Shown: positions 44,267-52,512 of the stretch, piece after piece
Numbering within the stretch: the first letter of the stretch is position 1
Layout: the number at the start of each line of letters is the position of its first letter
From: Eubacteriaceae bacterium CHKCI004
GTDB taxonomy: Bacteria; Bacillota; Clostridia; Lachnospirales; Lachnospiraceae
DNA length: 64,000 nucleotides
Direction: 5' to 3'
NCBI GenBank assembly: GCA_900016875.1
Contig: FCNR01000021.1
Location: 51,293-115,292, forward strand
Program-made: the position numbers and the translations under genes
Notes under the pieces: model-generated
Database searches by the model: none
Seen by the model: only the letters and a program-made list of their open reading frames with translations
What the model was told of the DNA's origin: nothing

Positions 44267-44295
44267 TTGTCATTCCTGTGTAAATATGCTAAAAT
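44267..44295 (+). promoter_or_regulatory. Promoter of dnaX-ybaB-recR
   Basis: TTGTCA (44267-44272) and TAAAAT (44290-44295) are separated by 17 bp. Confidence 0.65.
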
Positions 44296-44334
44296 GTTCG
44301 GGTAATAGATACTTTACTGGGGAGAGTGATTTTC

Positions 44335-46008
44335 ATGGCTTACATGGCTTTATATCGAAAATGGCGCCCGAACGATTTTGATGAGGTTCAGGGTCAGGAT
44401 GCCATCGTGCGGACTCTGCGCAATGAGATCCTCTATGACAGAATCGGTCACGCATACCTTTTCCGCGGCACAAGGGGAACTGGCAAAACATCCATCGCGA
44501 AGCTTTTTGCAAAGGCAGTGAACTGCCAGCATCCGGTGGACGGCAATCCGTGCAATCAGTGTCCGTCCTGCCAGGCCATCAATAATCAGAGTTCTCTGGA
44601 TGTTCTGGAGATTGACGCCGCTTCCAACAACGGAGTGGATCATATCCGGGAAATCCGTGAGCAGGTGCAGTACTCTCCCGTTGAGGGTAAATATAAGGTA
44701 TATATCATCGACGAAGTTCACATGTTATCTTCCGGCGCCTTCAACGCTCTCTTAAAGACGCTTGAAGAACCGCCGTCCTACGTTATATTTATCCTTGCCA
44801 CAACTGAAAAACACAAGATTCCGGTGACCATACTCTCCCGGTGCCAGAAATATGATTTCAAACGCATTTCCATCGATACCATCACAAGTCATCTGGTACA
44901 TTTAATGGAAAAGGAAGGCATTCCTGCCGAGGAGAAGGCTCTCCGTTATATTGCCCGGGCTGCTGATGGTTCCATGCGTGACGCTCTGAGCCTTCTGGAT
45001 CAGTGCATCGCCTTTTATCTAAACCAGACCCTGACTTACGACAATGTCCTTGAGGTTCTGGGGACCGTGGATACCGCTGTTTTCAGTCAGCTTCTGCGGA
45101 ATATTCTGGCGCACGACACCATCGCCGTTCTTCATACTGTCGACCAGATGATCACGGAAGGACGGGAATTATCACAATTCCTGGCAGATTTTCTCTGGTA
45201 TCTCCGCAATCTTCTGATCATCAAAGATCAGAATGGCATGGAGGACAGTCTGGATCTGTCCACGGAATCCATTGCAGTGCTGCAGGAAGAAGCGTCACTG
45301 ATCGAGACAAACACCCTGCTGCGGTTTATCCGTGTTCTGTCTGACTTATCCGGCCAGATTCGCAATGCCACCCAGAAAAGGATTCTTCTGGAAGTGGGAT
45401 TTATCCGGCTCTGCACACCGCAGATGGAGACTGATACCGGAAGTCTGCTGGACAGAGTGCATATACTGGAACAGAAAATAGCCGAGGGGATTCCCGTACA
45501 GTCGGCCGGTCCGGGCGGATACGGTGCTGCCGGTCCGGGCACAGGCGGTATGGGGGGCAGCGGCGCAGCTTATGGTTCCGGTGCTGCAGGCAATGGCAGT
45601 ATGAATGGCGGCAGCGAAGATTCTCTTAATTCTTCTGAAAATGCTGCGAACGCCCTTAAGGAGCGGTTTTCTCCGGCGGAGGCCGCCGACTTAAAGGCCA
45701 TTGCTTCCAGCTGGAACACCATTGTGGCTCAGACCGCCATGCCTATGCAGAAGTTCCTACAGGCCGCCCGCATTGCGGTTTCGGAGGACAGCAGCATTAT
45801 TCAGCTGGTTTTTGAGCGGGACGACATTGAGAAAAATTATTTCGAGAGAAATCATCAGCATAATCTGGGGATTCTTTCCGATATTGTCGCTGAACAAACG
45901 GGCAAACGTGTCAAATTTGAATGTTCTGTCCACAATCAGGAAACTGGAGGACAGCCATCCAGCTTTATTGATTTAAGCAAAATTCATCAGACTGTAATCT
46001 TTGAATAA
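44335..46008 (+). CDS. dnaX: DNA polymerase III subunits gamma and tau
   Basis: This is the clamp-loader ATPase of the replisome. The 557-residue protein has Walker A FRGTRGTGKTSIAKLFAKAV, a four-cysteine zinc module (CQHPVDGNPCNQCPSC), Walker B IIDEVHML, the SRC arginine finger (ILSRCQKYDF) and AADGSMRDALSLLDQC. Domain III follows, then a Gly/Ala/Ser-rich linker (about 385-435) and a C-terminal tau-like domain. No A-rich slippery heptamer with a downstream stem was seen near the linker, so a separate gamma product is not supported. ATG 44335 fits the GGGGAG upstream. It is followed by ybaB and recR, the classic cluster. Confidence 0.96.
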   Translation: MAYMALYRKWRPNDFDEVQGQDAIVRTLRNEILYDRIGHAYLFRGTRGTGKTSIAKLFAKAVNCQHPVDGNPCNQCPSCQAINNQSSLDVLEIDAASNNGVDHIREIREQVQYSPVEGKYKVYIIDEVHMLSSGAFNALLKTLEEPPSYVIFILATTEKHKIPVTILSRCQKYDFKRISIDTITSHLVHLMEKEGIPAEEKALRYIARAADGSMRDALSLLDQCIAFYLNQTLTYDNVLEVLGTVDTAVFSQLLRNILAHDTIAVLHTVDQMITEGRELSQFLADFLWYLRNLLIIKDQNGMEDSLDLSTESIAVLQEEASLIETNTLLRFIRVLSDLSGQIRNATQKRILLEVGFIRLCTPQMETDTGSLLDRVHILEQKIAEGIPVQSAGPGGYGAAGPGTGGMGGSGAAYGSGAAGNGSMNGGSEDSLNSSENAANALKERFSPAEAADLKAIASSWNTIVAQTAMPMQKFLQAARIAVSEDSSIIQLVFERDDIEKNYFERNHQHNLGILSDIVAEQTGKRVKFECSVHNQETGGQPSSFIDLSKIHQTVIFE

Positions 46009-46051
46009 ATGATTACAAAGGATTCATTTTAATATTTATGGAGGTTTTATT

Positions 46052-46405
46052 ATGGCAAGACGAGGTGGTTTTCCTGGCGGAATGCCGGGAAACATGAATA
46101 ATCTTATGAAACAGGCACAGAAAATGCAGAAACAGATGGCGGAGACTCAGCAGGCTCTTGAAGAAAAGACCTATGAAGCTTCTGCCGGCGGCGGCGTTGT
46201 CTCCGTTACTGTTTCCGGCAAACGTGAAGTGACCGCTGTGAAAATCGCAGAAGAGGTCGTTGATCCTGACGATATCGAGATGCTGGAAGATCTGATCATG
46301 GCTGCAGCCAACGAAGCGCTCCGCGCCATGGAGACCGATTCTCAGAATCAGATGGCAAAATTCACCGGTGGTCTTGGCGGCCTTGGCGGAGGTCTTGGCT
46401 TCTAA
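46052..46405 (+). CDS. ybaB: YbaB/EbfC family nucleoid-associated protein
   Basis: The 117-residue protein forms dimers that bind DNA and is almost always linked to recR and dnaX. The charged helix [23 protein letters not shown] is followed by the [17 protein letters not shown] strand block and ends in a Gly-rich tail. GGAGGTTTTATT precedes the ATG. Its stop codon TAA shares its last A with the start of recR (TAATG), indicating coupled translation. Confidence 0.95.
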   Translation: MARRGGFPGGMPGNMNNLMKQAQKMQKQMAETQQALEEKTYEASAGGGVVSVTVSGKREVTAVKIAEEVVDPDDIEMLEDLIMAAANEALRAMETDSQNQMAKFTGGLGGLGGGLGF

Positions 46406-47004
46406 TGAATTATTATGGCACTCAGGTTACCAATCTGATCGAAGAGCTGCGCCGTCTGCCGGGTATCGGCAGCAAGTCTGCGCAGCGTCTTGCATTTCAC
46501 ATTATCAACATGCCCGAGGAGCATGTGGAACATCTGGCTGAGGTTCTCGTCAGTGCAAGAAAAAATATTCGTTACTGTAAATGCTGCTGTACACTCACAG
46601 ACCGGGAAATCTGCCCGATCTGTTCCAGCGACAAACGGGATCACAGCACCATAATGGTGGTAGAACATACGCAGGATCTTGCTGCCTATGAAAAAACCGG
46701 GCAGTATAACGGCGTCTACCATGTTCTTCAAGGTACTCTCGTCCCAAGCCTTGGCAAAGGACCTGACGACATCCGTTTCAAAGAGCTTGAAGAACGTCTG
46801 GATAATACCCCTGTCAAAGAGCTGATTCTGGCTACCAACTCCAGTCTGGACGGGGAGGCTACCGCCATGTATATCACAAAGAAGGTCAAGCCCAGAGGTA
46901 TCCGGATTACGCGAATCGCCAGCGGCGTGCCGATCGGCGGCGAGCTGGAATACATCGATGAAGTGACTCTCTCGCGGGCTCTGGATGGCCGGATTGAGCT
47001 TTAA
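46405..47004 (+). CDS. recR: Recombination protein RecR
   Basis: RecR acts with RecO and RecF to load RecA at gaps. The 199 residues contain a helix-hairpin-helix (LRRLPGIGSKSAQRLAFH), a four-cysteine zinc finger (CKCCCTLTDREICPIC) and a Toprim domain (IMVVEHTQDLAAYEKTGQYNGVYHVLQG, GEATAMYI). The C-terminal Walker B-like region is ASGVPIGGELEYIDEVTLSRAL. Length is standard. It overlaps ybaB by one base and is the last gene before pfkA. Confidence 0.97.
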   Translation: MNYYGTQVTNLIEELRRLPGIGSKSAQRLAFHIINMPEEHVEHLAEVLVSARKNIRYCKCCCTLTDREICPICSSDKRDHSTIMVVEHTQDLAAYEKTGQYNGVYHVLQGTLVPSLGKGPDDIRFKELEERLDNTPVKELILATNSSLDGEATAMYITKKVKPRGIRITRIASGVPIGGELEYIDEVTLSRALDGRIEL

Positions 47005-47099
47005 CTAACCTTTAATACACTTATTAACCAATGGTCCGTGACCTATTCACGCTCCATTCACCTGCTGATTACTCAGATGAAAAGAAAGGAAATGGTACA

Positions 47100-48173
47100 A
47101 TGAAGAGAATTGGTATGTTAACAAGCGGGGGAGACTGTCAGAGCTTAAATGCCACCATGCGTGGTGTTGTAAAAGGACTGATTCACCTGGAAGGCAACGT
47201 AGAATTTTACGGCTTTGAAGACGGTTATAAAGGGTTGATCTACGGTAATTATAAACGTCTGACTTCCAAAGATTTCTCAGGAATCCTGACACGGGGCGGA
47301 ACTATCCTCGGAACTTCCAGACAGCCATTTAAATTAATGCGTGTTCCTGATGAAAACGGTGTGGACAAAGTGGAAGCCATGAAATCCACTTATAAATATC
47401 TTGATCTCGACTGTCTGGTAGTCCTCGGCGGAAACGGAAGCCAGAAATCCGCCAATATGTTAAGTGAAGAGGGCTTAAATGTTGTATCCCTTCCAAAAAC
47501 CATCGACAATGATCTGTGGGGAACTGATATGACTTTTGGTTTCCAGAGTGCCGTTGATATCGCAACCAACGCCATCGACTGTATTCATACCACTGCCGCT
47601 TCCCATGACCGTGTATTTATTGTTGAGCTCATGGGACACAAAGTTGGCTGGGTAACTTTACATGCCGGTATTGCCGGAGGCGCTGACGTTATTCTGATTC
47701 CGGAGATTCCATACAACCTGAATCATGTCATCGAAGCCATCAAACGTCGTTCCGAGCAGGGTAAAGGTTTCACCATCCTTGCGGTGGCAGAAGGCGCCAT
47801 CTCCAAAGAGGATGCCAAGTTATCCAAAAAACAGTACAAAGAGAAACTGGCTAACCGTCAGCACTCCACTGTAGGTTATGAGCTGGCCGCACAGATCGAG
47901 GAAGCAACCGGCCAGGAAGTACGTGTGACTATTCCTGGACATACTCAGAGAGGCGGAAGCCCGGTTCCTTTCGACCGCGTTATCTCCAGCCGTCTGGGTG
48001 CTGCTGCTGCCGAACTCATCCATAACGAAGATTACGGCAAAATGGTAATCATGAAAGGTTATGAAGTTTCCTCTATCCCACTGAAAGAAACAGCCGGTAA
48101 ACTGAAATACGTTTCTCCGGATGATCAGATCGTAAAACAGGCAAAAACTCTCGGTATCTCCTTCGGAGACTGA
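47100..48173 (+). CDS. pfkA: 6-phosphofructokinase, ATP-type
   Basis: This glycolytic kinase phosphorylates fructose 6-phosphate with ATP. The 357 residues start MKRIGMLTSGGDCQSLNA. The phosphate-donor motif is GGNGSQKSA, with Gly where the enzyme at 12233 has Asp, which indicates ATP. PKTIDNDLWGTDMTFGF, MGHKVGWVTLHAGIAGGAD and TIPGHTQRGGSPVPFDRV are conserved blocks. AAAGGAAATGGTACA supports ATG 47100. It lies 95 bp after recR and has its own strong terminator; its promoter was not located. Confidence 0.95.
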   Translation: MKRIGMLTSGGDCQSLNATMRGVVKGLIHLEGNVEFYGFEDGYKGLIYGNYKRLTSKDFSGILTRGGTILGTSRQPFKLMRVPDENGVDKVEAMKSTYKYLDLDCLVVLGGNGSQKSANMLSEEGLNVVSLPKTIDNDLWGTDMTFGFQSAVDIATNAIDCIHTTAASHDRVFIVELMGHKVGWVTLHAGIAGGADVILIPEIPYNLNHVIEAIKRRSEQGKGFTILAVAEGAISKEDAKLSKKQYKEKLANRQHSTVGYELAAQIEEATGQEVRVTIPGHTQRGGSPVPFDRVISSRLGAAAAELIHNEDYGKMVIMKGYEVSSIPLKETAGKLKYVSPDDQIVKQAKTLGISFGD

Positions 48174-48190
48174 TTTTGCCGAAAATATAT

Positions 48191-48229
48191 CCCGGCGGAG
48201 AATTTTTTCTCTGCCGGGATTTTTTTATA
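48191..48229 (+). terminator. Terminator of pfkA
   Basis: CCCGGCGGAGAA pairs with TCTCTGCCGGG (one bulge) around a T-rich loop, followed by seven T. Confidence 0.85.
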
Positions 48230-48256
48230 TAAAAAGAGTTCTGTCTGGCAGAACTC

Positions 48257-48289
48257 CTAAAAAATGACAGGCTGCCGAAGCAGCCTGCC
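48257..48289 (-). terminator. TTCG-loop terminator facing the rhomboid gene
   Basis: On the minus strand GGCAGGCTGC-TTCG-GCAGCCTGTC is followed by ATTTTTTAG. It lies about 110 bp after the rhomboid stop. Confidence 0.75.
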
Positions 48290-48400
48290 AAAATCCATTA
48301 TGAGGGGAGAGGATTTTTATAAGAATTAATCTTACGAGTCATAGTATAAAGAAAAGTTGTGACCGTTGTGTGTTTGAAAACTTACTAAGTTCTGACGAAA

Positions 48401-49432
48401 TCATTTCCGAATTGACAATATTCCAGTTAATACGAATCCACACACAAGACCTCCCACATGAGCTGCATTGTCGACCCCCGTTGTCGTAAAACCATACGAC
48501 AATGCCGAAACAATAACAAATATCATACCGCTTAGGCCAATCTCTTCCATCCGTTTTCTTTTCTTTTGTACAACATCCTTGATGATTAAAAACAGCAGTC
48601 CTCCCATAACGCCAAAAATTGCTCCGGATGCGCCTGCTGACACAGTGTATGGATCTCTTGCCAGTGTGACAAACAACGAGGTTAACGATGCGGCGATCCC
48701 TGATCCCAGATATACCGCCAGATATTTTCCTCCTCCGAGGATTCTCTCCAGTCTCGGACCAATCAAGAGCAGAATGAGCATATTCTGAACGAGATGTTCG
48801 ACACCAAAATGCATGAATGTTGAGGTGAACAGCCGGTAATATTCGCCCTGTTCAACCACGGCATCCCACACCATAGCGCCATGGTCCGCCATAAAAACGG
48901 CGTCCATCACATTACCCATAAGGCTCAAAATAAGAAATACCATAATATTTATGCCAACCAGAACTGTATTGACCGGCCGGAACATCCGGCGCAGCTCATT
49001 TTTATCTGCAGTTTGTTCCGCCTTCCGATAATCGCCAAGAAATTGCTCCAGGCGATCTTTCATACCATAAAAATCTCCTCTCTGATGCTCATATATAAAC
49101 AGTCGTCCGCCGCTCATATCCAGACACCAGATATTTGGATACGGCATTATTTCTTCCACCGTTCTTCCTTCCGGCATTCCCCTAAACAGCATCAGCGTAA
49201 GCCTTTCTGTTTTCTTTCCCAGACGAATCATGATCTGGTTCTCCAGCCGTCCGATCCGCTCTTCCTGCCGGGCGACCGGCAGCCTGTTCTGCCCGGGCAG
49301 CCTCTCCGGTATAATCTCTATCAATTCTATCCTTGTTTCCTTTTCCTTCATCCACAGCAGACCTCCATCGGCCTTGACTCTTACGAATCCCTGCCGGTTC
49401 AGAAATCTCTGCAGTTCATTTATAAAATCCAT
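48401..49432 (-). CDS. Rhomboid family intramembrane serine protease
   Basis: The 343-residue protein has a soluble N-terminal domain (about 1-150, with DFINELQRFLNRQGFVRV), then a rhomboid domain of about six membrane segments. The domain includes TFMHFGVEHLVQNM (H and N of the oxyanion region), the catalytic SAGASGAIFGVMGGL (GxSG) and the catalytic histidine in DNAAHVGGLVCGF. It cleaves membrane proteins within the bilayer; the substrate is unknown. GGAGGTAAT sits directly before ATG 49432, which is preferred to an upstream in-frame start. Confidence 0.92.
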   Translation of the reverse strand: MDFINELQRFLNRQGFVRVKADGGLLWMKEKETRIELIEIIPERLPGQNRLPVARQEERIGRLENQIMIRLGKKTERLTLMLFRGMPEGRTVEEIMPYPNIWCLDMSGGRLFIYEHQRGDFYGMKDRLEQFLGDYRKAEQTADKNELRRMFRPVNTVLVGINIMVFLILSLMGNVMDAVFMADHGAMVWDAVVEQGEYYRLFTSTFMHFGVEHLVQNMLILLLIGPRLERILGGGKYLAVYLGSGIAASLTSLFVTLARDPYTVSAGASGAIFGVMGGLLFLIIKDVVQKKRKRMEEIGLSGMIFVIVSALSYGFTTTGVDNAAHVGGLVCGFVLTGILSIRK

Positions 49433-49601
49433 ATTACCTCCACTTCCGGCATATTTCTCTCTGCATTTTAACATATTTCGTTTTCTAATACAGTAAAGTA
49501 TCTTGGAAATGATTATAATAGGATTTTACAAAAAAGCAACCGCAAAATCAGTAAACCTGCCGCAGAACTTTCCACGACCTGTTTTTTACATATAAACTGT
49601 T

Positions 49602-50957
49602 CTACACAAAGCCATCTGTAATTTCAAAACGGTATGTATGCCCGGCAAACCGGAGTACATCTCCGTCTTTTAACTGTACCTGATCATTTTCTATTCTCGT
49701 ATGATTCACCCATGTTCCATTGGTCGACTGCAGATCCTTTAAAACATAGCTGCCCGCCATATCCCCCCGCTCAATAACGGCATGCTTCCTGCTTACCGTA
49801 TTGTCATAAATAGTCAGCTGATTCAGCCCCTTGTCATTGCCTATATAAAAAGGATAACTCTGAACGGGTATTAACTCTCCGGTGGCTTCCTCCTTTAAAA
49901 CCGGCTGTTTTCTCTTCATTCCCATATCCAGCCGTACAGTGTCCTCGTCTCCTTCTCCCTCCTGAAAAAAAAGAGCTGTTTCTGCGATCTGTTCTCCACG
50001 ATCCGGGACTGCCGCTTTTCTCCGGCAGTGTATCTGATAAGTTCCCTCAACCAAAAGCACAGCCAGCAGAACGCCGGCTATCCAGTAGCGGTCATACAGC
50101 GGCACATTGCCGCTCCGCATCAAATAAATTCCCAAAGCTGTCACCATTATGACAGAAGCCGCAGCTGAAACTCCCATAATAATTTCCACAATAAACGGCA
50201 ATCTTTTCCCTTCCGTCTCCCTTTTTCCCGGATTCATTCTTTTTTCCGGATTCATGTTTTTTTCCGGATTCATTCTTTTTTCTGGATTTATGTTTTTTCC
50301 TGGATTCATCGGCCGTTCTTTTTCCGATGGGCCGCTCTCATCTTTCTTGCTTTTTTGTGCAATTTCTTCTGCAAAGAAACTCTCATAAGGAGTGCTTCGC
50401 GGAACATCTTCCTCATAATTCAGGCAGTCTTCGATCAGTTTCTCTGAAAACTTTTTGTTTCGTATCATCCAATAAATATGATAAATATAACGTACTGCTT
50501 CTGAATCCCCATAATTGATCTCAGACAGCATCCAGGAAAAAAACTGCTGTACTTCCTTCTCCAAATCATGTCTCTCATCCGGGCAGTACATCCACCGAAA
50601 TCCGTTTTCTCCTGTTCTGTAAATGCATCCCGGCGAAAAATTGATATGTTCCGGGGCCAGCAGGAGTTCATCCAGATCCTTTAAAAGCTGACGCAGACTT
50701 TGCAGCAGCATCCTGCAATCCGCTTTTGAAAAATTATTTCCATGAGAATTATTTTCTTCGGAAATTTCTTCCAGACTTTTGGTATCAGACAGTTCATACA
50801 ACAGCTTTATCATTCCATCCTGTTCCCGAAGCAGAACAGGCAGTAAAGTATCCGGATGATTGTATCGGATTGTGTGATATTCAACTGAAAGGAAATACTC
50901 ATTTTGCACAGAATCTGACACCCTGTATGTATGGAGTCCTTCTTTTTCTATTTCCAT
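49602..50957 (-). CDS. FHA domain protein with DUF6382-like N-terminus (Tad locus)
   Basis: The 451-residue protein is the last gene of the Tad operon. The N-terminal about 190 residues resemble the DUF6382 domain common in Lachnospiraceae (FSPGCIYRTGENGFRWMYCPD). A low-complexity linker of five tandem six-residue repeats follows (MNPEKN/R type, about 215-245), then two membrane segments (about 258-310). A C-terminal FHA phosphothreonine-binding domain (about 370-450) contains FYIGNDKGLNQL, VSRKHAVIERG and LKDLQSTNGTWVNHTRI. It probably links pilus assembly to Ser/Thr-kinase signalling, an inference. Start ATG 50957 overlaps the previous gene by ten bases. Confidence 0.85.
   Translation of the reverse strand: MEIEKEGLHTYRVSDSVQNEYFLSVEYHTIRYNHPDTLLPVLLREQDGMIKLLYELSDTKSLEEISEENNSHGNNFSKADCRMLLQSLRQLLKDLDELLLAPEHINFSPGCIYRTGENGFRWMYCPDERHDLEKEVQQFFSWMLSEINYGDSEAVRYIYHIYWMIRNKKFSEKLIEDCLNYEEDVPRSTPYESFFAEEIAQKSKKDESGPSEKERPMNPGKNINPEKRMNPEKNMNPEKRMNPGKRETEGKRLPFIVEIIMGVSAAASVIMVTALGIYLMRSGNVPLYDRYWIAGVLLAVLLVEGTYQIHCRRKAAVPDRGEQIAETALFFQEGEGDEDTVRLDMGMKRKQPVLKEEATGELIPVQSYPFYIGNDKGLNQLTIYDNTVSRKHAVIERGDMAGSYVLKDLQSTNGTWVNHTRIENDQVQLKDGDVLRFAGHTYRFEITDGFV
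50226..50310 (-). repeat. Tandem 18-bp minisatellite within the FHA-protein gene
   Basis: Five near-identical 18-bp units encode repeats of the form MNPEKx/MNPGKx. Unit boundaries are clear on both strands. The array is in frame, so copy-number changes would keep the reading frame. Confidence 0.85.
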
Positions 50958-51469
50958 TTCAAACTCGCCCCCAATCTCAATTGTTCTTCCCAATTATCCA
51001 ACGGAGATTCTACCGTACAGGAAAAAGACAACAATTCTCCCATCAGCTTTTCCACACCGGGAAGGGGCCATCGAAAGCATAGCTCTGCTTCCACCTTTAC
51101 CTGGTTCATGCGGACAGTCACTGAATTTTCTTTCCGTTTGCTGACCAGAAGTCGTTCATCCATTCTGGAAGCCATTCTCTTTTGTGCCTTTCCTTCCATT
51201 TCACTCCGGTTTCCTGACACCAAAAAATACACATCCCTCGACAACAGTTTCTTCTCATCATATACACCGGTTATCAGGCTTCCATCTGATTTCCAGGCCG
51301 CCGCAGTTTCACTTGCGATACGCATTACCTCACTTTTAGCCACCGATATATCCAGAAAAAAGAGAAAGAAAAAAACAACTCCCACCAGGATAAAGGATAC
51401 AGCGGGAACAATCACAGCCGCTTCCACTGTCATCATTCCCTCCTGTTCCTTTAATAATCTTTCCCGCAT
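50948..51469 (-). CDS. TadE-family pilus assembly protein
   Basis: The 173-residue protein has the TadE pattern: EQEGMMTVEAAVIVPAVSFILVGVVFF, a positively charged start followed by a Glu-containing hydrophobic helix cleaved by a Tad prepilin peptidase. A soluble domain with SGNRSEMEGKAQKRM and a C-terminal FRWPLPGVEKLMG follow. ATG 51469 (AGGAAG upstream) is preferred; a GTG at 51520 in the same frame is an alternative. It overlaps the FHA gene by ten bases. Confidence 0.82.
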   Translation of the reverse strand: MRERLLKEQEGMMTVEAAVIVPAVSFILVGVVFFFLFFLDISVAKSEVMRIASETAAAWKSDGSLITGVYDEKKLLSRDVYFLVSGNRSEMEGKAQKRMASRMDERLLVSKRKENSVTVRMNQVKVEAELCFRWPLPGVEKLMGELLSFSCTVESPLDNWEEQLRLGASLKWK

Positions 51470-51500
51470 AACACTCTGCTTCCTTTCCAAATTCCTTTTC

Positions 51501-52475
51501 TCATTTCTGCCCCGCCGCACATCGGCTGCACATCCTCATTCCCTCCGCTTCATCTCTGGGAATTGCTTTTACTGTTCTCTTTAAACCGCTGCAGCCCAGG
51601 GAAGAGTGATATTTATCTCCGTATCTGGTCACATAAAGAACAGAAGGAATCTTTCCATTATCCATACATTTATCACACGCCTGATATTTATCTTCCTGCA
51701 ATATTTTTTTTACGCTGTCTCCGTCTATGCGAAGACAGATGTGGCTGCAGGATAAACTGGTATGATATACGCTCCCATGTTCTGTCACATACACCACGTC
51801 CCCTCCATTGTTTCCTCCTGCCTCGCCGCCGTGTTCCACATACCCGCTGAAGACACGCTGTACTGCTTCCGCCTTCCCAGGAAAAGCATATTCTCCCAAA
51901 AAGGGAATTTCTATTTTGAGACGATAAGACGCGCGCACCCTGACAGCCGTTTCCTCTTCTCCCAGCAGGGACGCAGATAAAATTATACCGGCTCTTCCTC
52001 CATATATAGAAGTGTCATCTGACAAAGTATCTTCATACACAGAAGTAAAGATCATATGCAGACCAGCGTTCGTCAGCAGCATATCCGCCGCATCCTCTGC
52101 GGTATCTTGCATACTTGTTTTTTTCGTCCGTGCATCCGTCAGATCATCATTCCGGTTCGACGCCACATTATCCAGAGCCATTTTAACTGCATACATATCT
52201 GCTGTTCTTGACAGAGCATACTGAATTTTAGCTTCTGTAAGAAGAAGATTACCCAGCATGAGCAGTCCAACAGCGGCGCACAGGAATAATGGCAGTGCCA
52301 GCGCGGTTTCCACTGTGGCGGTACCTTCACAGGAGACAAAACGGAGTGCTCCCTTTCTCTTTTGCAGCCATGCCTCGACTTGCGCTTGGAGAGACCGCAT
52401 AAAAAAAATTATTATTTTATTTATAATAAGTACCGCATGGCGGGTATTGCTTTTGCCGTATCTTATCAGGAACAC
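51501..52475 (-). CDS. TadE-like protein with duplicated cysteine-rich C-terminal domain
   Basis: The 324-residue protein has a TadE-like segment, CEGTATVETALALPLFLCAAVGLLML (about 49-74), a mid domain, and two similar cysteine modules at the C-terminus. The modules are VYVTEHGSVYHTSLSC...CDKC and LYVTRYGDKYHSSLGC...CSRC, each with a V/LYVT-x-x-G-x-x-YH-S-L-x-C pattern and a later CxxC, so probable small metal or disulfide modules. AGGAGGTGAAACGGG strongly supports the GTG at 52475 rather than an internal ATG at 52400 that lacks a binding site. It sits 37 bp after the DUF5702 gene. Confidence 0.8.
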   Translation of the reverse strand: MFLIRYGKSNTRHAVLIINKIIIFFMRSLQAQVEAWLQKRKGALRFVSCEGTATVETALALPLFLCAAVGLLMLGNLLLTEAKIQYALSRTADMYAVKMALDNVASNRNDDLTDARTKKTSMQDTAEDAADMLLTNAGLHMIFTSVYEDTLSDDTSIYGGRAGIILSASLLGEEETAVRVRASYRLKIEIPFLGEYAFPGKAEAVQRVFSGYVEHGGEAGGNNGGDVVYVTEHGSVYHTSLSCSHICLRIDGDSVKKILQEDKYQACDKCMDNGKIPSVLYVTRYGDKYHSSLGCSGLKRTVKAIPRDEAEGMRMCSRCAAGQK

Positions 52476-52512
52476 CCCGTTTCACCTCCTCCTGAATAAA
52501 ACCTTCACACTC

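Noticed and set aside
45420..45660. Programmed frameshift in dnaX giving a gamma product
   Set aside because: No A-rich slippery heptamer with a following stem was found near the Gly/Ala-rich linker.
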